Below the pieces are notes generated by a model. The model was not told where the DNA came from. It searched no databases and saw nothing but the letters and a program-made list of their open reading frames with translations. Below, piece after piece: positions 11,561 to 22,030 of a DNA stretch of 64,000 nucleotides (its first letter is position 1; every line of letters starts with the position of its first letter). The DNA is from Primulina eburnea (Eukaryota; Streptophyta; Magnoliopsida; Lamiales; Gesneriaceae): NCBI RefSeq assembly GCF_022965805.1, contig NC_133116.1, forward strand, positions 5,642,001 through 5,706,000, read 5' to 3'. Made by a program: the position numbers and the translations under genes.

Positions 11561-12603
11561 GAGGGAAGTCCAAGTTTAAGACAGGCAGCAAAGTACATTA
11601 AAACACAGTTAGAAATGATAAAAGAACGAGCTGGATCTTATTTTAGGTCAGTGTTTGATTAATATATGAAATCTATCTAGATTTTTCGATTGTTAATTTC
11701 AAGCCATAGCTTTAGTATTTATCTGTCTGTGTTTTCAGGATAGAGATTGAAGAAACCATAGTTAATGGCTCATTCAATATGATTTTTTTGGGGCAGAGCT
11801 TAAAAGTCACTAACTTACAGAAATCATACAAATATCTTAATGAGGTACTTTACCGATTGTTTTGTTTCGTTCACTTTTCTATACATTTTTTTTATACCTT
11901 CGAACAGTTTGTGGAGTCAAAATTTATTAGTTTAAGGTTGTAGTTTAATTTGGGTTTTCGTTATGATTATATTTGGTGATGTATCTTTAAGTATGTTGCT
12001 GTATTGAGCCTTTTTAGAATCTAATATCTGTTTAGATATTAAGTCCTCTGCTCACATGAGAAAAAAAGGATCAGTATTTTGGTTTGCAGAATTCTGATGT
12101 TGTTAATTCACTATATTTCTCTCTTTTAAAAATCTCATCCCTTCTCTGCTGGTGCTACCGCTTGTCCCATTTAAGGCATCCAAATACTCCAATATGTAAA
12201 TGATGACTACACTAAGCACACAGTATTGTGGAATATTTTTTTATTGAATGCTTGCTAAAAGAAATGGTTTCTGGATGTCTTCAGTTACTTAATCCGACTT
12301 GAATCACATGCAGGATTTCATCGATAAATTCTCCACACACTGACACATCAGTGTTATTGAACGGTCATTTTGATACCCCGCCTGGTTCTCCAGGAGCTTG
12401 GTGATTGTGGTTCATGTGTTGGTCGGTGGAATGCACAATATGTTCTGGTTCATAGTTACACAATGAAGGTTGGCTTAATTTTTACTAGTTTTTCTTTGAC
12501 AGCATCATTACTCGAACTAGCAAGGTTCACAGTAGATTCTGGCTGGATTCCTCCTAGGCCAGTTATATTCTTATTTAATGGAGCAGAAGAACTATTTATG
12601 CTG
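11561..12603 (+). pseudogene. Broken M28 metallopeptidase (ER metallopeptidase 1-like) fragment
   Basis: Four exon remnants with recognisable splice sites were found: 11561-11646 (SPSLRQAAKYIKTQLEMI), 11749-11844 (RIEIEETIVNGSFNMIFLG), 12314-12421 (SVLLNGHFDTPPGSPGA) and 12503-12603 (LLELARFTV, then FLFNGAEE). These match the luminal zinc-peptidase domain of plant endoplasmic reticulum metallopeptidase 1-like proteins. The H and D of GHFD and the EE of NGAEE correspond to metal-binding and catalytic residues of family M28. The frame breaks twice: late in the second remnant, and in the third just after GSPGA, where one extra T shifts the frame and brings a stop. The N-terminal membrane region and all later exons are absent, replaced downstream by a copia fragment. 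It is non-functional as a peptidase. Confidence 0.82.
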
Positions 12604-12800
12604 GTGAGTGATGTTATTATTTTCCTTTCCCTTGTACTTTTACATAGTTGTCGTAAGATTCTTGGTTTGGTTTTTATAACTATAATAGCGCATCTACATG
12701 TGTTGATATTATGTTCTCACTATTGTACTGTAAAAATCAGTTTGTCTTATCTTGAAATATTTCTTCTTCTTTTCAAGAAATCAAATGTGAAAACCAAATT
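12604..12800. other. Junction between the M28 remnant and the copia fragment
   Basis: Begins with an intron-like GTGAGT donor of the M28 remnant. The exact left edge of the copia-derived sequence is not visible; it lies roughly at 12790-12830. No target duplication was found at this edge. Confidence 0.4.
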
Positions 12801-13334
12801 CTGGTATTGTTTATCACTGCCATTTGCTTCACGTTCATGTCTCATTCGATCAATCCGGTCCATCGAAACCATTTAATTTTATCAAAAATCCTTTCCTATG
12901 ATCGTTTATCTGTTCCATATAAGGAATTTATTGTCAAAGTTTCTTCCCAATTCGAACCAAAATTCTATCATCAAGCTGTCCTTTATCCTGAATGGAGGCA
13001 GGCAATGCAAGATGAATTATCAGCTTTGGATGTCAGTGGGCTGTTGTTCCCATACCCCTTACCGAGCATTCTATCGGGTGTAGGTGGGTGTTTAAGCTTA
13101 AACTTCACCCAGATGGGTCTGTTGATCGTCACAAAGCTCGCTTAGTGGCTAAAGGTTATAATCAGCAGGAGGTGTCGACCTTATGGATATGTTTTTGCCT
13201 GTTGCTGAGTTAGTTACAATCAAAGTTCTTCTTGCTTTGGCTGCATGTCAGGGATGGCATCTACTTCAGTTAGATATCAACAATGCCTTCTTAAATGGTG
13301 ATTTATTTGAGGAGGTGTATTTGGATATACCTCT
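12801..13334 (+). pseudogene. Ty1-copia pol fragment, part 1 (start of reverse transcriptase)
   Basis: Degenerate copia reverse transcriptase. PEWRQAMQDELSAL and then, after frame shifts, LVTIKVLLALAACQGW and QLDINNAFLNGDLFEEVY are readable in different frames. The last motif includes the first catalytic Asp region of copia RT. Gag, protease and integrase are missing to the left, so the fragment is 5'-truncated. It stops mid-domain at 13334 because a solo LTR is inserted there and resumes at 15495. Confidence 0.85.
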
Positions 13335-15489
13335 TGTTAGAGTAGGTGCCCGTCGAGCCAAGTGTTGACCGAGTGTTCACAATGAAACTCTATGTATAAG
13401 CAATCTTTATTTTAGTAATATTTGATATTATTATTTTGGCACATCTTTATCTGTATACCCATGCTAGTTGCATAGATAAAGCCCTTGAATATACAAATAG
13501 TAGAAATAATATGATATGCTCATATGAGGAGTATCATGAAACTCATATTTGTAATACTGTATATTCTAAACGGTTTCTAGTCGATTCAGCCGCCACTAAG
13601 AAGGATATAGGCCGCTCGAGTTAGAGACTAGTATCTGCGATGTGAGTACCATGTTTCATTGGTAGGGGACATTGTGATGTCCGAGCATGCAGATAGGTGC
13701 TCCTAGTAGAGTGCACTGAACAACCCGCCATTAAAGGACTTTCCAAGTGGTTCTCACTTATCGAGTGGAAACGTCCTAGTTTATGGTTGTACACCATTAG
13801 TCCTTATGACCCGGGACAACATTGAGACTCGATGTGCTAGCATTTCACTTTGATTTGTTTACCGACTCTTATGGGGTCATCAGGTGGCAAGGTTGGGTGT
13901 CATGTCGAAACACATAGGAGTCGATGCATTGTAGTCGGGGATTCACCGCTTACCTTCGGGTATGGATATCCTATGTGCTATCATGTGTATGTAGGTTGAA
14001 ATCTCTGTCCAGAGTATGGTGGTAATTATGAAAGGGTTTCATAGATTACACCATCGATGCAACTACGACATGACACATAGTATCAATTCATTGACAACTC
14101 TCGATAAACCAATGGTTGTCGAATCGGTCGGGATATATGAGTTGAAGGGACCGTACTGTACGCTAACCATAATTGAATGGTTCTTGCAGGCACTATCATT
14201 TGATACCTAAGGAATCATGTAAGCGATGCTGCTAGGCGTTTAACATGGTTGGTTGGGTACTATCAGACTCGAGTTCTGACATTCTTTTTATCAAGGAGTT
14301 GATAAGTAAGAATGGAGCAATTGGGGTATGCTCATATAAGGACATGTTTAGTCCGAATCACATGGAGATGTGAACCCACGGCTAGTTGTATCAATGAACC
14401 ATTGAGGGCCACACAAGTGCTAGCTTTCTAGATCCCGTTGAGAAGTAAAAATAGTTCAATGTGTTGAACGGCTTATAAAGGAGTTTATAAGCGTAAGGAA
14501 AATTAGAAGTATGACTTCTATAAAGGAGAAAATAGTTCAATGTGTTGAACGACTTATAAATGAGTTTATAAGTGTAAAGAAAAATAGAAGTATGACTTCT
14601 ATGAGAGAAATGTAAATTTTAATTTATGGAAGTGTTCCTAAATTAAAAGTTGGCCAAGTGAATAATGTATTTGAAAATTGTGATTTTCATAAACATTATT
14701 ATGGACTAAATTAAATTAATTCAAGTGTTGAATTAATTAAACACTAGTAGACCTAGTAGAGTCCAAATAATTAAATTAATTCAAGTGTTGAATTAATTAA
14801 ATAACATTGGGCCTTGTAGAGCCCAATTGGAAATAATTATTTAACTAGTGGGCTTGAGTAAAATCAAGTAAGGATTAATTGGGCTCAAATGTGTTTGAGA
14901 CAATTTAAATAAAAGTCCATGGGCCCTTGTAAATTGTTATAAGCCCACATGCAAAGCATGCTTGGAAGGTGAAGGGTTGGGTAATTCTTTTCATTAAAAA
15001 ATTGGATGGCATGCAAAAAGTGAGTGACTACTTTTTCACACACCAAGACAACCCATTCCCTTCCTCCCCCTTCTCTCTCATGGCCGAAACTTAGAGCCAA
15101 TTTCTCTCATCCATTTTTCTCTCTTTTGTTCTTCAATTGTTGGAGATCAAAAACATTTCTCTTTGAAAAATCCTCTTAATTTTCTAGTGCAAATTAAGAG
15201 GGGATCTTCCTAGTTAGTTGTGGGCTTGATTTTGAAGGAAAGAAGGAGGCTTGGAGGCTTGTAGATCTTTCTTGCCATTCAAGAGCCAAATTGTTTACAA
15301 CTTGGTTGGTGCCATACATCAACCTCAAGAGGTTGATAGGTAACGATTTTCTTACACCCTATGTATGACATTATTTGGTGTTTGTTGTATTTGCTACACA
15401 ATTTAGTAGAGGTGGCCGAAATTTCTTATGAAAAATAAAAATTTTAAACTTCCGTTGCGCTTCCGGTCACCGTAACCGATCCCCTTTCA
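13335..15489. mobile_element. Solo LTR, 2155 bp, inserted in copia pol
   Basis: It begins TGTTAGAG and ends CTTTCA, the TG...CA ends of an LTR. A perfect 5-bp target duplication CCTCT lies at 13330-13334 and 15490-15494. Removing it rejoins the copia reading frame, which confirms the insertion. There is no internal retroelement coding sequence, so this is a single LTR left by LTR-LTR recombination. It contains short internal repeats: 'aattaattcaagtgttgaat' twice near 14715-14800, and a duplicated 'atagttcaatgtgttgaacg' stretch near 14452-14600. Lineage is not assigned. Short open frames inside are not considered genes. Confidence 0.88.
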
Positions 15490-15494
15490 CCTCT

Positions 15495-16101
15495 TGGCTA
15501 TAAGCTTCCGGGGGAGCATGGTTCTTCCAATCAAACTTGGTTTGCAAACTTCATAAATCCCTATATGGCTTATGCCAAGCATCTAGGCAGTGGTATTCCA
15601 AACTCTCTCAGTCCTCATTCAACTGGCGTTAACTCAATGCAAGTCTGATTATTCGTTGTTCACTCAAGGCTCTGGCTCTACACTTGTGGCTTTGTTGTGT
15701 ACGTTGATGATATCATCACCGGTCCTTCATCTTCTGCCATTCAGTCATTAAACACAATTGCTTTCTGCCCAATTTAAACTGCGTGATTTGGGCTGCCTCA
15801 AATATTTCCCCGGCCTTGAAATTGCAGTCTTCTACTGGAATCGTTTTATTGCAAAACCAAAATGCTCTTCAACTTCTTGAAGACAATGGTTTTTTTGCTT
15901 CCAATCCAACAGTTATTCCTATGGATCCTCGCATTCAACTGTCCTCTACAGATGGTGGTTTACTTCCCGACAGTAGCCAGTATAATCTGACTCATTGGTC
16001 GCCTGCTCTATCCTACCTTGTCTCGTCCGGACTTCACTTTCGCTGTCCATAAATTTAACCAATTTGTGGCCCAGCCTCGGGTGCCTCATTTACAGGCTGT
16101 A
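15495..16101 (+). pseudogene. Ty1-copia pol fragment, part 2 (end of reverse transcriptase)
   Basis: Continues the copia RT after the solo LTR. The catalytic YVDD box (FVVYVDDIITG) and the downstream ISPALKLQSSTGIVLLQ and RPDFTFAVHKFNQFVAQP regions are readable, with several frame breaks and stops. It ends at LQAV, where the LINE is inserted, and resumes at 21479. Confidence 0.88.
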
Positions 16102-16516
16102 AGGCTTAGGAACCCTGAGAAAATGTTTAGAGAGAGAATGCTCTCCCTTCTCTCTTATGGAAGGAACATTTTCTACTGTTCTTGCTCGCGTTCCTTAGTG
16201 ATTTCTACGTGAATCACCTCGTTTTCCTCTATTAGGTGCTGGGTTCTTGCTTATTGTTAGTGCTCTTTCTCGTTTCTCTTACTGATTTTGTGCGATTATC
16301 CTCCATTTCGCGACCTACCTGTTAATGTTGGGTTCATCGCATCCTGTGGTCTCTGTTTACTGGTTTAACTGGTTTTTTGGTTACTATTGGCTTTGTGAAG
16401 TTAATATTTTTGCCCTAATTTGTCTCTCTTTACTGGGCGTTTGATTGATTCATCTTGCTATTGCTTGTGCGAAACCATTCTCTTCCCGCTGGCTTTGTGT
16501 TCGTAGAATTGCCACA

Positions 16517-17992
16517 ATGAATGTCCAGAATACTACTGCTAGTACTCGAGTTGCAAATCAGTCTACTGAGCATGGTCTTTTGGAAACTACCATTGAACAG
16601 AACAACGGAGAAAATATCACCGATCAACCAGTAAATGGAAAAGCTGTTCTAAATGGTGATGCTTCTCAATCAGGTTTGAACAATCCCCCTATTAACAGCT
16701 TAAAAGGAGTAAGTGAATTGGATAACAGAAACAGTCGAGCTTCGTATGTGAGTTTTTTCAAGAATAATAGAATGGCCAAGACAAATTATAAATTGGAATT
16801 TATGGAGTCAGGTGCAGGTACATTGAAAATTGATATGAATGAGATTGATTCCATAGAACAAACTTATGGTATTTGCTTGTTGGGATATGTAATCAGTGGG
16901 AAGCCTCCAACTGCTGCTTTGTTTGATCTAGTAAAAAGATGGGGAAAGGATATCAAATTTCAAACCCATGATAGTGGGTGGATCATCTTCACTTTCCCAA
17001 ATAATGACACTAGAGATCGTGTATTGAGTGGGGGCCCGTACATGGTGTTTGGGTTCCATTTATTCCTAAAAGAAATGCCTCGATGTTTTCGATTTAGGGA
17101 GGAAGACATGAAATCAGTGCCATCATGGGTTCAAATTCATGGACTTCCACCGGATTGTTGGAATTTTGGCATATTAAGCAAATTGGCTTCTAGAGTTGGC
17201 AAACCTATCCATATGGATATGCTCACTCACGAAAGGAAGAGAGTTAAATATGCTCGTGTTTTGATTGAGATGGAAGTTTTGAAACAAAAGATCACTGAAA
17301 TAGATGTTGAACTACCAAATGGTGTTATTAAGATTACACTTGAATATGAACAAGATTTCAAGATTTGTGAGCTATGTCACATTGCAGGTCATACTTTGCA
17401 TCAATGCAAACGAAAAGTATCGAGTGATGAAGTTGTTGATGAAGACATGGCAGCTAATTCAAATCAGAAATATAGCAAACGATTAAGATCTACCAGTGTG
17501 GTGTGGAGAAAGAGCAATTCCAGGGGCAGGTCGCGCTTTGGTAGGAATTATAAACATGCACCGCCGAGGCAAAAATCTGGAAATAATACGACTCCGATGG
17601 TGGATATCATAGGTGTTGCTTCGGGCAGTGGGTGTAATGATACTACAGTTGGCAATGAGGGTGCAACTGAGTTAGTCGACAAGGGCAAGCAAATCACTTA
17701 TACAGCAGATTACTCGATGAAGGACCAATGTGATAGTAAAGTTATTGATAATGAGGGGTTTGAGGAAGTCACCAATGCAAAGACAAATAAAAAGAATAAG
17801 AAAAAAGTGAAACAATCGGTGGCCCAACAGCAACAAGATACAAAGCAAAGGGCTGCCTTCTTCGAGGGTATGGAAGATACGAGGTCTTGTGATACGGAAC
17901 ATGCTAACATGGGGAAAACCAATGAAACAAAGAGATATGTTGGAAATCAAGAAAAGGGGCGGCAACCCTTAATTGCCTCCGGTTTTCAATGA
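16517..17992 (+). CDS. LINE ORF1 protein with zinc knuckle (DUF4283-type)
   Basis: An intact 491-residue frame starting at the ATG at 16517, the first in frame. It encodes the RNA-binding ORF1 protein of a plant L1-type retrotransposon. The N-terminal half resembles the DUF4283 domain (GICLLGYVISGKPP and VPSWVQIHGLPPDCWN are readable). A CX2CX4HX4C zinc knuckle (CELCHIAGHTLHQC, about residue 284) follows, then a basic, low-complexity C-terminal tail. The stop codon overlaps the ORF2 start in an ATGA arrangement at 17989-17992. The protein would coat LINE RNA in ribonucleoprotein particles. It is the least damaged part of the element. Confidence 0.88.
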   Translation: MNVQNTTASTRVANQSTEHGLLETTIEQNNGENITDQPVNGKAVLNGDASQSGLNNPPINSLKGVSELDNRNSRASYVSFFKNNRMAKTNYKLEFMESGAGTLKIDMNEIDSIEQTYGICLLGYVISGKPPTAALFDLVKRWGKDIKFQTHDSGWIIFTFPNNDTRDRVLSGGPYMVFGFHLFLKEMPRCFRFREEDMKSVPSWVQIHGLPPDCWNFGILSKLASRVGKPIHMDMLTHERKRVKYARVLIEMEVLKQKITEIDVELPNGVIKITLEYEQDFKICELCHIAGHTLHQCKRKVSSDEVVDEDMAANSNQKYSKRLRSTSVVWRKSNSRGRSRFGRNYKHAPPRQKSGNNTTPMVDIIGVASGSGCNDTTVGNEGATELVDKGKQITYTADYSMKDQCDSKVIDNEGFEEVTNAKTNKKNKKKVKQSVAQQQQDTKQRAAFFEGMEDTRSCDTEHANMGKTNETKRYVGNQEKGRQPLIASGFQ

Positions 17993-20508
17993 AAGTTGCA
18001 TCGTGGAACATTAGAGGTTTTCACAAACCTCTAAAGCAAAAGAGTGTTCAAACTCTTGTGAACACTTGTAAGATTGATGTCTTCGGTATTCTTGAATCTA
18101 AGATGGATGGAAAAGCTTTGCACCAAATGCTTCGGATAAGATTTCCAGGTATGGATGTTGTTCACAATTTTGACCTTAATAGCAAAGGGCGTATTTTTGT
18201 TTTGTGGAATCCAAATAGAGTGAAGATGAATGTTATTCGAGTAACCGAACAATCGATCCATGTCAGCCTTCTCTGCTTGCTTACTAATAAGTTGATTTTT
18301 GCTTCATTTGTCTACGGATTTAATACAATTGTGCAAAGGAGATTCTTGTGGGACGACTTGAAGTTGTATGGACAATCAGTTTCACATCCGTGGCTTATCT
18401 TGGGTGATTTTAACAGTGTTCTCTCGCAGGATGAGAAGCAAGGAGGGCTCAAAGTTAAAAATTATGAAACTCGAGATTTTAATGATTGTGTTGCTACTCT
18501 TGACTTGCTTGATCTACAGTACACTGGTTGTTACTTCACTTGGAATAACCCGACAGTTTGTAGTAAACTTGATCGTGCTCTTGTTAATAATATGTGGCTT
18601 ACTTCGAGTATGCAGAGTTTTGCTGAGTTCTTGGCCCCTGGCTGCACATCAGATCACGCTGTTTGTGTGGTTTCTATGTTTGAACAGAGTAGGAAGAAGA
18701 AGAGACCATTCAAATTTATGAACATTTGGGCAATTTGTGATGGATTTCACGATCTTATTAGGGATAAATGGATATTCTGTGGTCATGGTACTTCTCAGTA
18801 TCGACTTAAACAATTGTTCAATGGCCTTAAGAAGCCTCTGCAGCAGATGAACAACAAGCAATTTAGTAATATTTCTTGCCGTGCTAATGTAGCGAAATTA
18901 AATCTGGATAGATTGCAATTGGATATGCTGAACACGGGGGTTATGATTGACAACTACAGTGATGTTAAAAGGAAAACAGAAATGCTACTGGAGGCCGAGA
19001 GATTGTTCATTTCTCAAAAGACAAAAATCAAATTTTTGAAAGAAGGAGATAGATGTACGAAGTTCTTCCACGACTTGATCAAAAGAAATAACAAAAGAAA
19101 TGCTATTGTTGCTATTCAAAATCATGATGGTCAACCAACATATGACACGGAGGAGATAGCTGCTTGCTTCCTTGATCATTATTCCTCGCTTCTGGGAAGC
19201 AAGATTGACAGAATTCAAATCAACAATGATGTCATAAATGATGGTCTGTCTGTACAGATACATGATTGGAATGCCCTAACAGCTTCAGTTTCTGTTGAGG
19301 AGATCGAATATGCACTACAGAATATTGATAATGACAAAGCACCAGGGGCCGATGGATTTGGGGCCTCATTCTTCAAGAGTTCTTGGAATATAATCAAGAA
19401 AGATGTTTGTGCTGCGGTGGTTGAGTTCTTTGAATCGGGCCGGCTGCTTAGACAGTGGAATCATGCCGTGATCGCATTAATTCCAAAAAAGACGGGGGCA
19501 TCGACAGTAAATGATTTTCGCCCCATCTCTTGTTGCACTGTTTTTTACAAGTTAATATCTAAAATCATTGTCCACAGGTTGAGAGAAGTAATGGGTGACT
19601 TAGTTGATGGGGCACAAACGACTTTCCTACAAGATCGTTCTATTGTAGATAACATACATTTAGCCCAGGAATTGATGCGAAAATATGGAAGAAAGCGAGG
19701 ATCACCCAGATGCATATTACAAGTGGATATCCAGAAAGCCTACGATACGGTTGATTGGGATTTCTTGCGAGAGGTACTCACTTCGTTAAACTTTCCTCCT
19801 CGATTTATCTCTTGGGTTATGGAATGTGTTACTACCACCTCGTACTCCATTGCGATTAACGGCCATTATTATGGGAAATTTGATGGAAAAAGAGGGCTGC
19901 GACAGGGCGATCCGCTTTCACCCCTTATGTTCTCACTTTGCCTAGAAGTTCTTTCACGATCTTTGAAGCATATGTCCAGATCTCCGGAATTTGGCTTCCA
20001 TCCAAAATGTGTTAATCTCCGAATCACCCATTTAGCCTATGCAGATGATCTTCTTTTAATGTCATATGGTGATAAAAGAAGTATAATGATGATCTTACAA
20101 TGCTTGAATACTTTTGGTGATATGGCCGGGTTGAGAATACATGCTTTGAAATCGAATATTTTTATGGCCAGCATGAATGATTCTGTGAGACAGGAAGTTG
20201 TGGAAGCAACTGGTTTCCGTATTGGTACACTGCCATTCAGATATCTTGGTGTGCCATTAGCAGCGAGACATCTTCGTGCTTTTGAATATAGTGCGCTTGT
20301 TGACAGTATTTCCTCGAAGGTGAGGGCCTGGCCCCGTCACTCTCTTTCTTATGCTGGTAAGGTAGAACTGATTCGTTCTGTTATTCAAGGTATGGAGTGT
20401 TATTGGTTGTCTATTCTACCATTGCCGAAATGTGTCTTGGATAATATAAATTCAATATGTCGCAAATTTGTTTGGCCAACTAAGCACCCACCGATTTCTT
20501 GGCATTAA
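17989..20508 (+). CDS. LINE ORF2: endonuclease and reverse transcriptase, ended by a stop
   Basis: An 839-residue frame starting at the ATG that overlaps the ORF1 stop. The N-terminus is an APE-type endonuclease: SWNIRG, ILESKMDG, LGDFNSVL, SKLDRALV and SDHAV contain the expected Asn, Glu, Asp and His residues. The reverse transcriptase follows, with ALIPKK, DFRPISCC, LQVDIQKAYDTVDW, GLRQGDPLSPLMF and the catalytic AYADDLLLM box. The frame stops at a TAA (20506-20508) inside the region that normally continues into the zf-RVT domain, because the same frame carries on with LCKPLKDGGFGLKNLRAWN. The catalytic domains are therefore complete but the C-terminus is detached. Confidence 0.9.
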   Translation: MKVASWNIRGFHKPLKQKSVQTLVNTCKIDVFGILESKMDGKALHQMLRIRFPGMDVVHNFDLNSKGRIFVLWNPNRVKMNVIRVTEQSIHVSLLCLLTNKLIFASFVYGFNTIVQRRFLWDDLKLYGQSVSHPWLILGDFNSVLSQDEKQGGLKVKNYETRDFNDCVATLDLLDLQYTGCYFTWNNPTVCSKLDRALVNNMWLTSSMQSFAEFLAPGCTSDHAVCVVSMFEQSRKKKRPFKFMNIWAICDGFHDLIRDKWIFCGHGTSQYRLKQLFNGLKKPLQQMNNKQFSNISCRANVAKLNLDRLQLDMLNTGVMIDNYSDVKRKTEMLLEAERLFISQKTKIKFLKEGDRCTKFFHDLIKRNNKRNAIVAIQNHDGQPTYDTEEIAACFLDHYSSLLGSKIDRIQINNDVINDGLSVQIHDWNALTASVSVEEIEYALQNIDNDKAPGADGFGASFFKSSWNIIKKDVCAAVVEFFESGRLLRQWNHAVIALIPKKTGASTVNDFRPISCCTVFYKLISKIIVHRLREVMGDLVDGAQTTFLQDRSIVDNIHLAQELMRKYGRKRGSPRCILQVDIQKAYDTVDWDFLREVLTSLNFPPRFISWVMECVTTTSYSIAINGHYYGKFDGKRGLRQGDPLSPLMFSLCLEVLSRSLKHMSRSPEFGFHPKCVNLRITHLAYADDLLLMSYGDKRSIMMILQCLNTFGDMAGLRIHALKSNIFMASMNDSVRQEVVEATGFRIGTLPFRYLGVPLAARHLRAFEYSALVDSISSKVRAWPRHSLSYAGKVELIRSVIQGMECYWLSILPLPKCVLDNINSICRKFVWPTKHPPISWH

Positions 20509-21315
20509 TTGTGTAAACCGTTGAAGGATGGTGGTTTCGGATTAAAGAATTTGAGAGCATGGAATCGTGCTTTGATGGCCAAAACTTTGTGGCGGATCCA
20601 TGCTAGGAAAAATTGTCTCTGGATTAGGTGGATAAATCATATTTATAGCTGCTTTGGAGGGGTTTGGAATTGGAGTTGGCACAAGGATGCATCTCCCCTG
20701 ATAAAACAAATTATTGACATTCGTGATGAAATGATGCGTATATATGGCTCGAATGATTATGCATCGGCACAGCTGGACTATTGGTTTAGTAATCCGGGTG
20801 GGGTTAATCGAGCTTATGAATTCTTTGTTGGGGCGAGGGGAAGTGGCCATGGAAACCTCTTATCTCAAAATCATACATTTTACCAAAGCACAGATTTATG
20901 CTTTGGTTGTGGGCTCATCGGAAATTACTAACTAGGGACAGATTGGGATATGTTGATGACAGGAAGTGTGTATTGTGTATGGTTGAAGATGAATCTACTG
21001 CACATCTTTTCTTTTGTTGCCATGTTACTAAACTTATATGAGACGCTATTCGAAGGTGGCTTAGTATGAAGAAGTGTATGAGTTCAACGACAACAATTCT
21101 TAAGGCTTTCCGGACTGTTTATTGGGGTAACTCGATACTAGCTAGACTCAGAATTACGGCAATGGCTGCAACGGTTTATCATGTTTGAAACTTGCGTAAC
21201 AGAGTTATGTTTGATGATGAGAAACCGGTAGTTCAAGTTATTGTTCGAAAAATTCAGATCCATGCTTATAGGTGCATTCCAGAAGCTATTGACATAATGT
21301 GTGGTTTTAATTAGG
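20509..21315 (+). pseudogene. Decayed C-terminal part of LINE ORF2 (zf-RVT region)
   Basis: Continues ORF2 beyond its TAA: the LKNLRAWNRALMAKTLWRI block is in the original frame up to about 20850. Typical zf-RVT sequence (RKCVLCMVEDESTAHLFF) then appears in another frame, followed by further in-frame stops in place of expected Trp codons. The region ends before the 3' UTR and poly(A) tail. Confidence 0.8.
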
Positions 21316-21478
21316 AAGATTGCCTTATGATGTTTTACTTTGTTATCTAGTTTTTCGAACTAGGGGAATTGTATTGTTGCTTTTCATTATGATCTCCTGG
21401 GGATGCCCAGTATGCTTGTATATTTAACATTTTTTTTACCCGTTTAATGGAATTCGTTTCATTAAAAAAAAAAAAAAA

Positions 21479-22030
21479 ATTTACAGGCTGTACATCACTT
21501 AATCTGATACATCAAAGGTAGGCCAGGCCAGTTGTTATTATTTTCCGCAACATCATCCCTTAAGTTGCGTGCATTCTCTGATGCTGATTGGGGTGCCTGC
21601 GTGGATTCTCACAAGTCTATTACTGATTTCTGTGTCTTCCTTGGTGATTCTTTAGTTTCATGGAAGGCTAAGAAACAGCTCACCATTTCTCGCTCATCGG
21701 CAGAAGCAGACTATAGGGCTCCTGCCACAACAGTCAGTGAAGTCATTTGGTTACAACTACTTAAAGATTTTTCCATTCATTTTTCTGAACTAGCAGTGGT
21801 ATATTGTGACAATCTGGCTGAAATTCATACTACTTCGAACCCCATATTTCATGAACGTAGTAAGCATATTGAGATTGATTGACACTTCGTTCGGAAAAAG
21901 TTCACGCTGGGGCTATGAAGCTTCTTCCAGTTCACTCACACAATCAGTTGGCCGATATGTTTACCGAAGCATTACTTTTTTCTTCCTTGTCTGCTCTCAT
22001 GCCCCCGAGATGCCTATAAAGGTCTTTATA
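21479..22030 (+). pseudogene. Ty1-copia pol fragment, part 3 (RNase H)
   Basis: Resumes the copia pol after the LINE with the duplicated target and then the RNase H domain: LRAFSDADWGACVDSHKS, WKAKKQLTISRSSAEADYRA and VYCDNLAEIH are readable in one 116-codon frame (21532-21882). Frame shifts follow, with the terminal QLADMFTEAL-type region near 21940-21980. The right edge of the element is uncertain. No LTR is visible. Confidence 0.85.

Larger units (their letters stand above)
16102..21478 (+). mobile_element. Near full-length L1-type LINE with poly(A) tail and TSD
   Basis: A 5.4-kb non-LTR retrotransposon encoding ORF1 and ORF2 and ending in a poly(A) run (21464-21479). It is flanked by a 13-14-bp target duplication, ATTTACAGGCTGTA, at 16088-16101 and 21479-21492; the first A of the right copy is ambiguous with the tail. 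The insertion splits the copia pol fragment exactly in frame. The long 5' leader (16102-16516) is consistent with an almost complete element rather than the usual 5' truncation. ORF2 has an internal stop and its tail is decayed, so this copy is inactive. Confidence 0.93.

Noticed and set aside
13436..14210. Short open frames (13436-13624 and 14016-14210) as genes
   Set aside because: They lie inside a solo LTR defined by TG...CA ends and a 5-bp duplication.
12801..22030. A single working copia element
   Set aside because: It lacks LTRs, gag, protease and integrase, has several frame breaks and is split by two later insertions.
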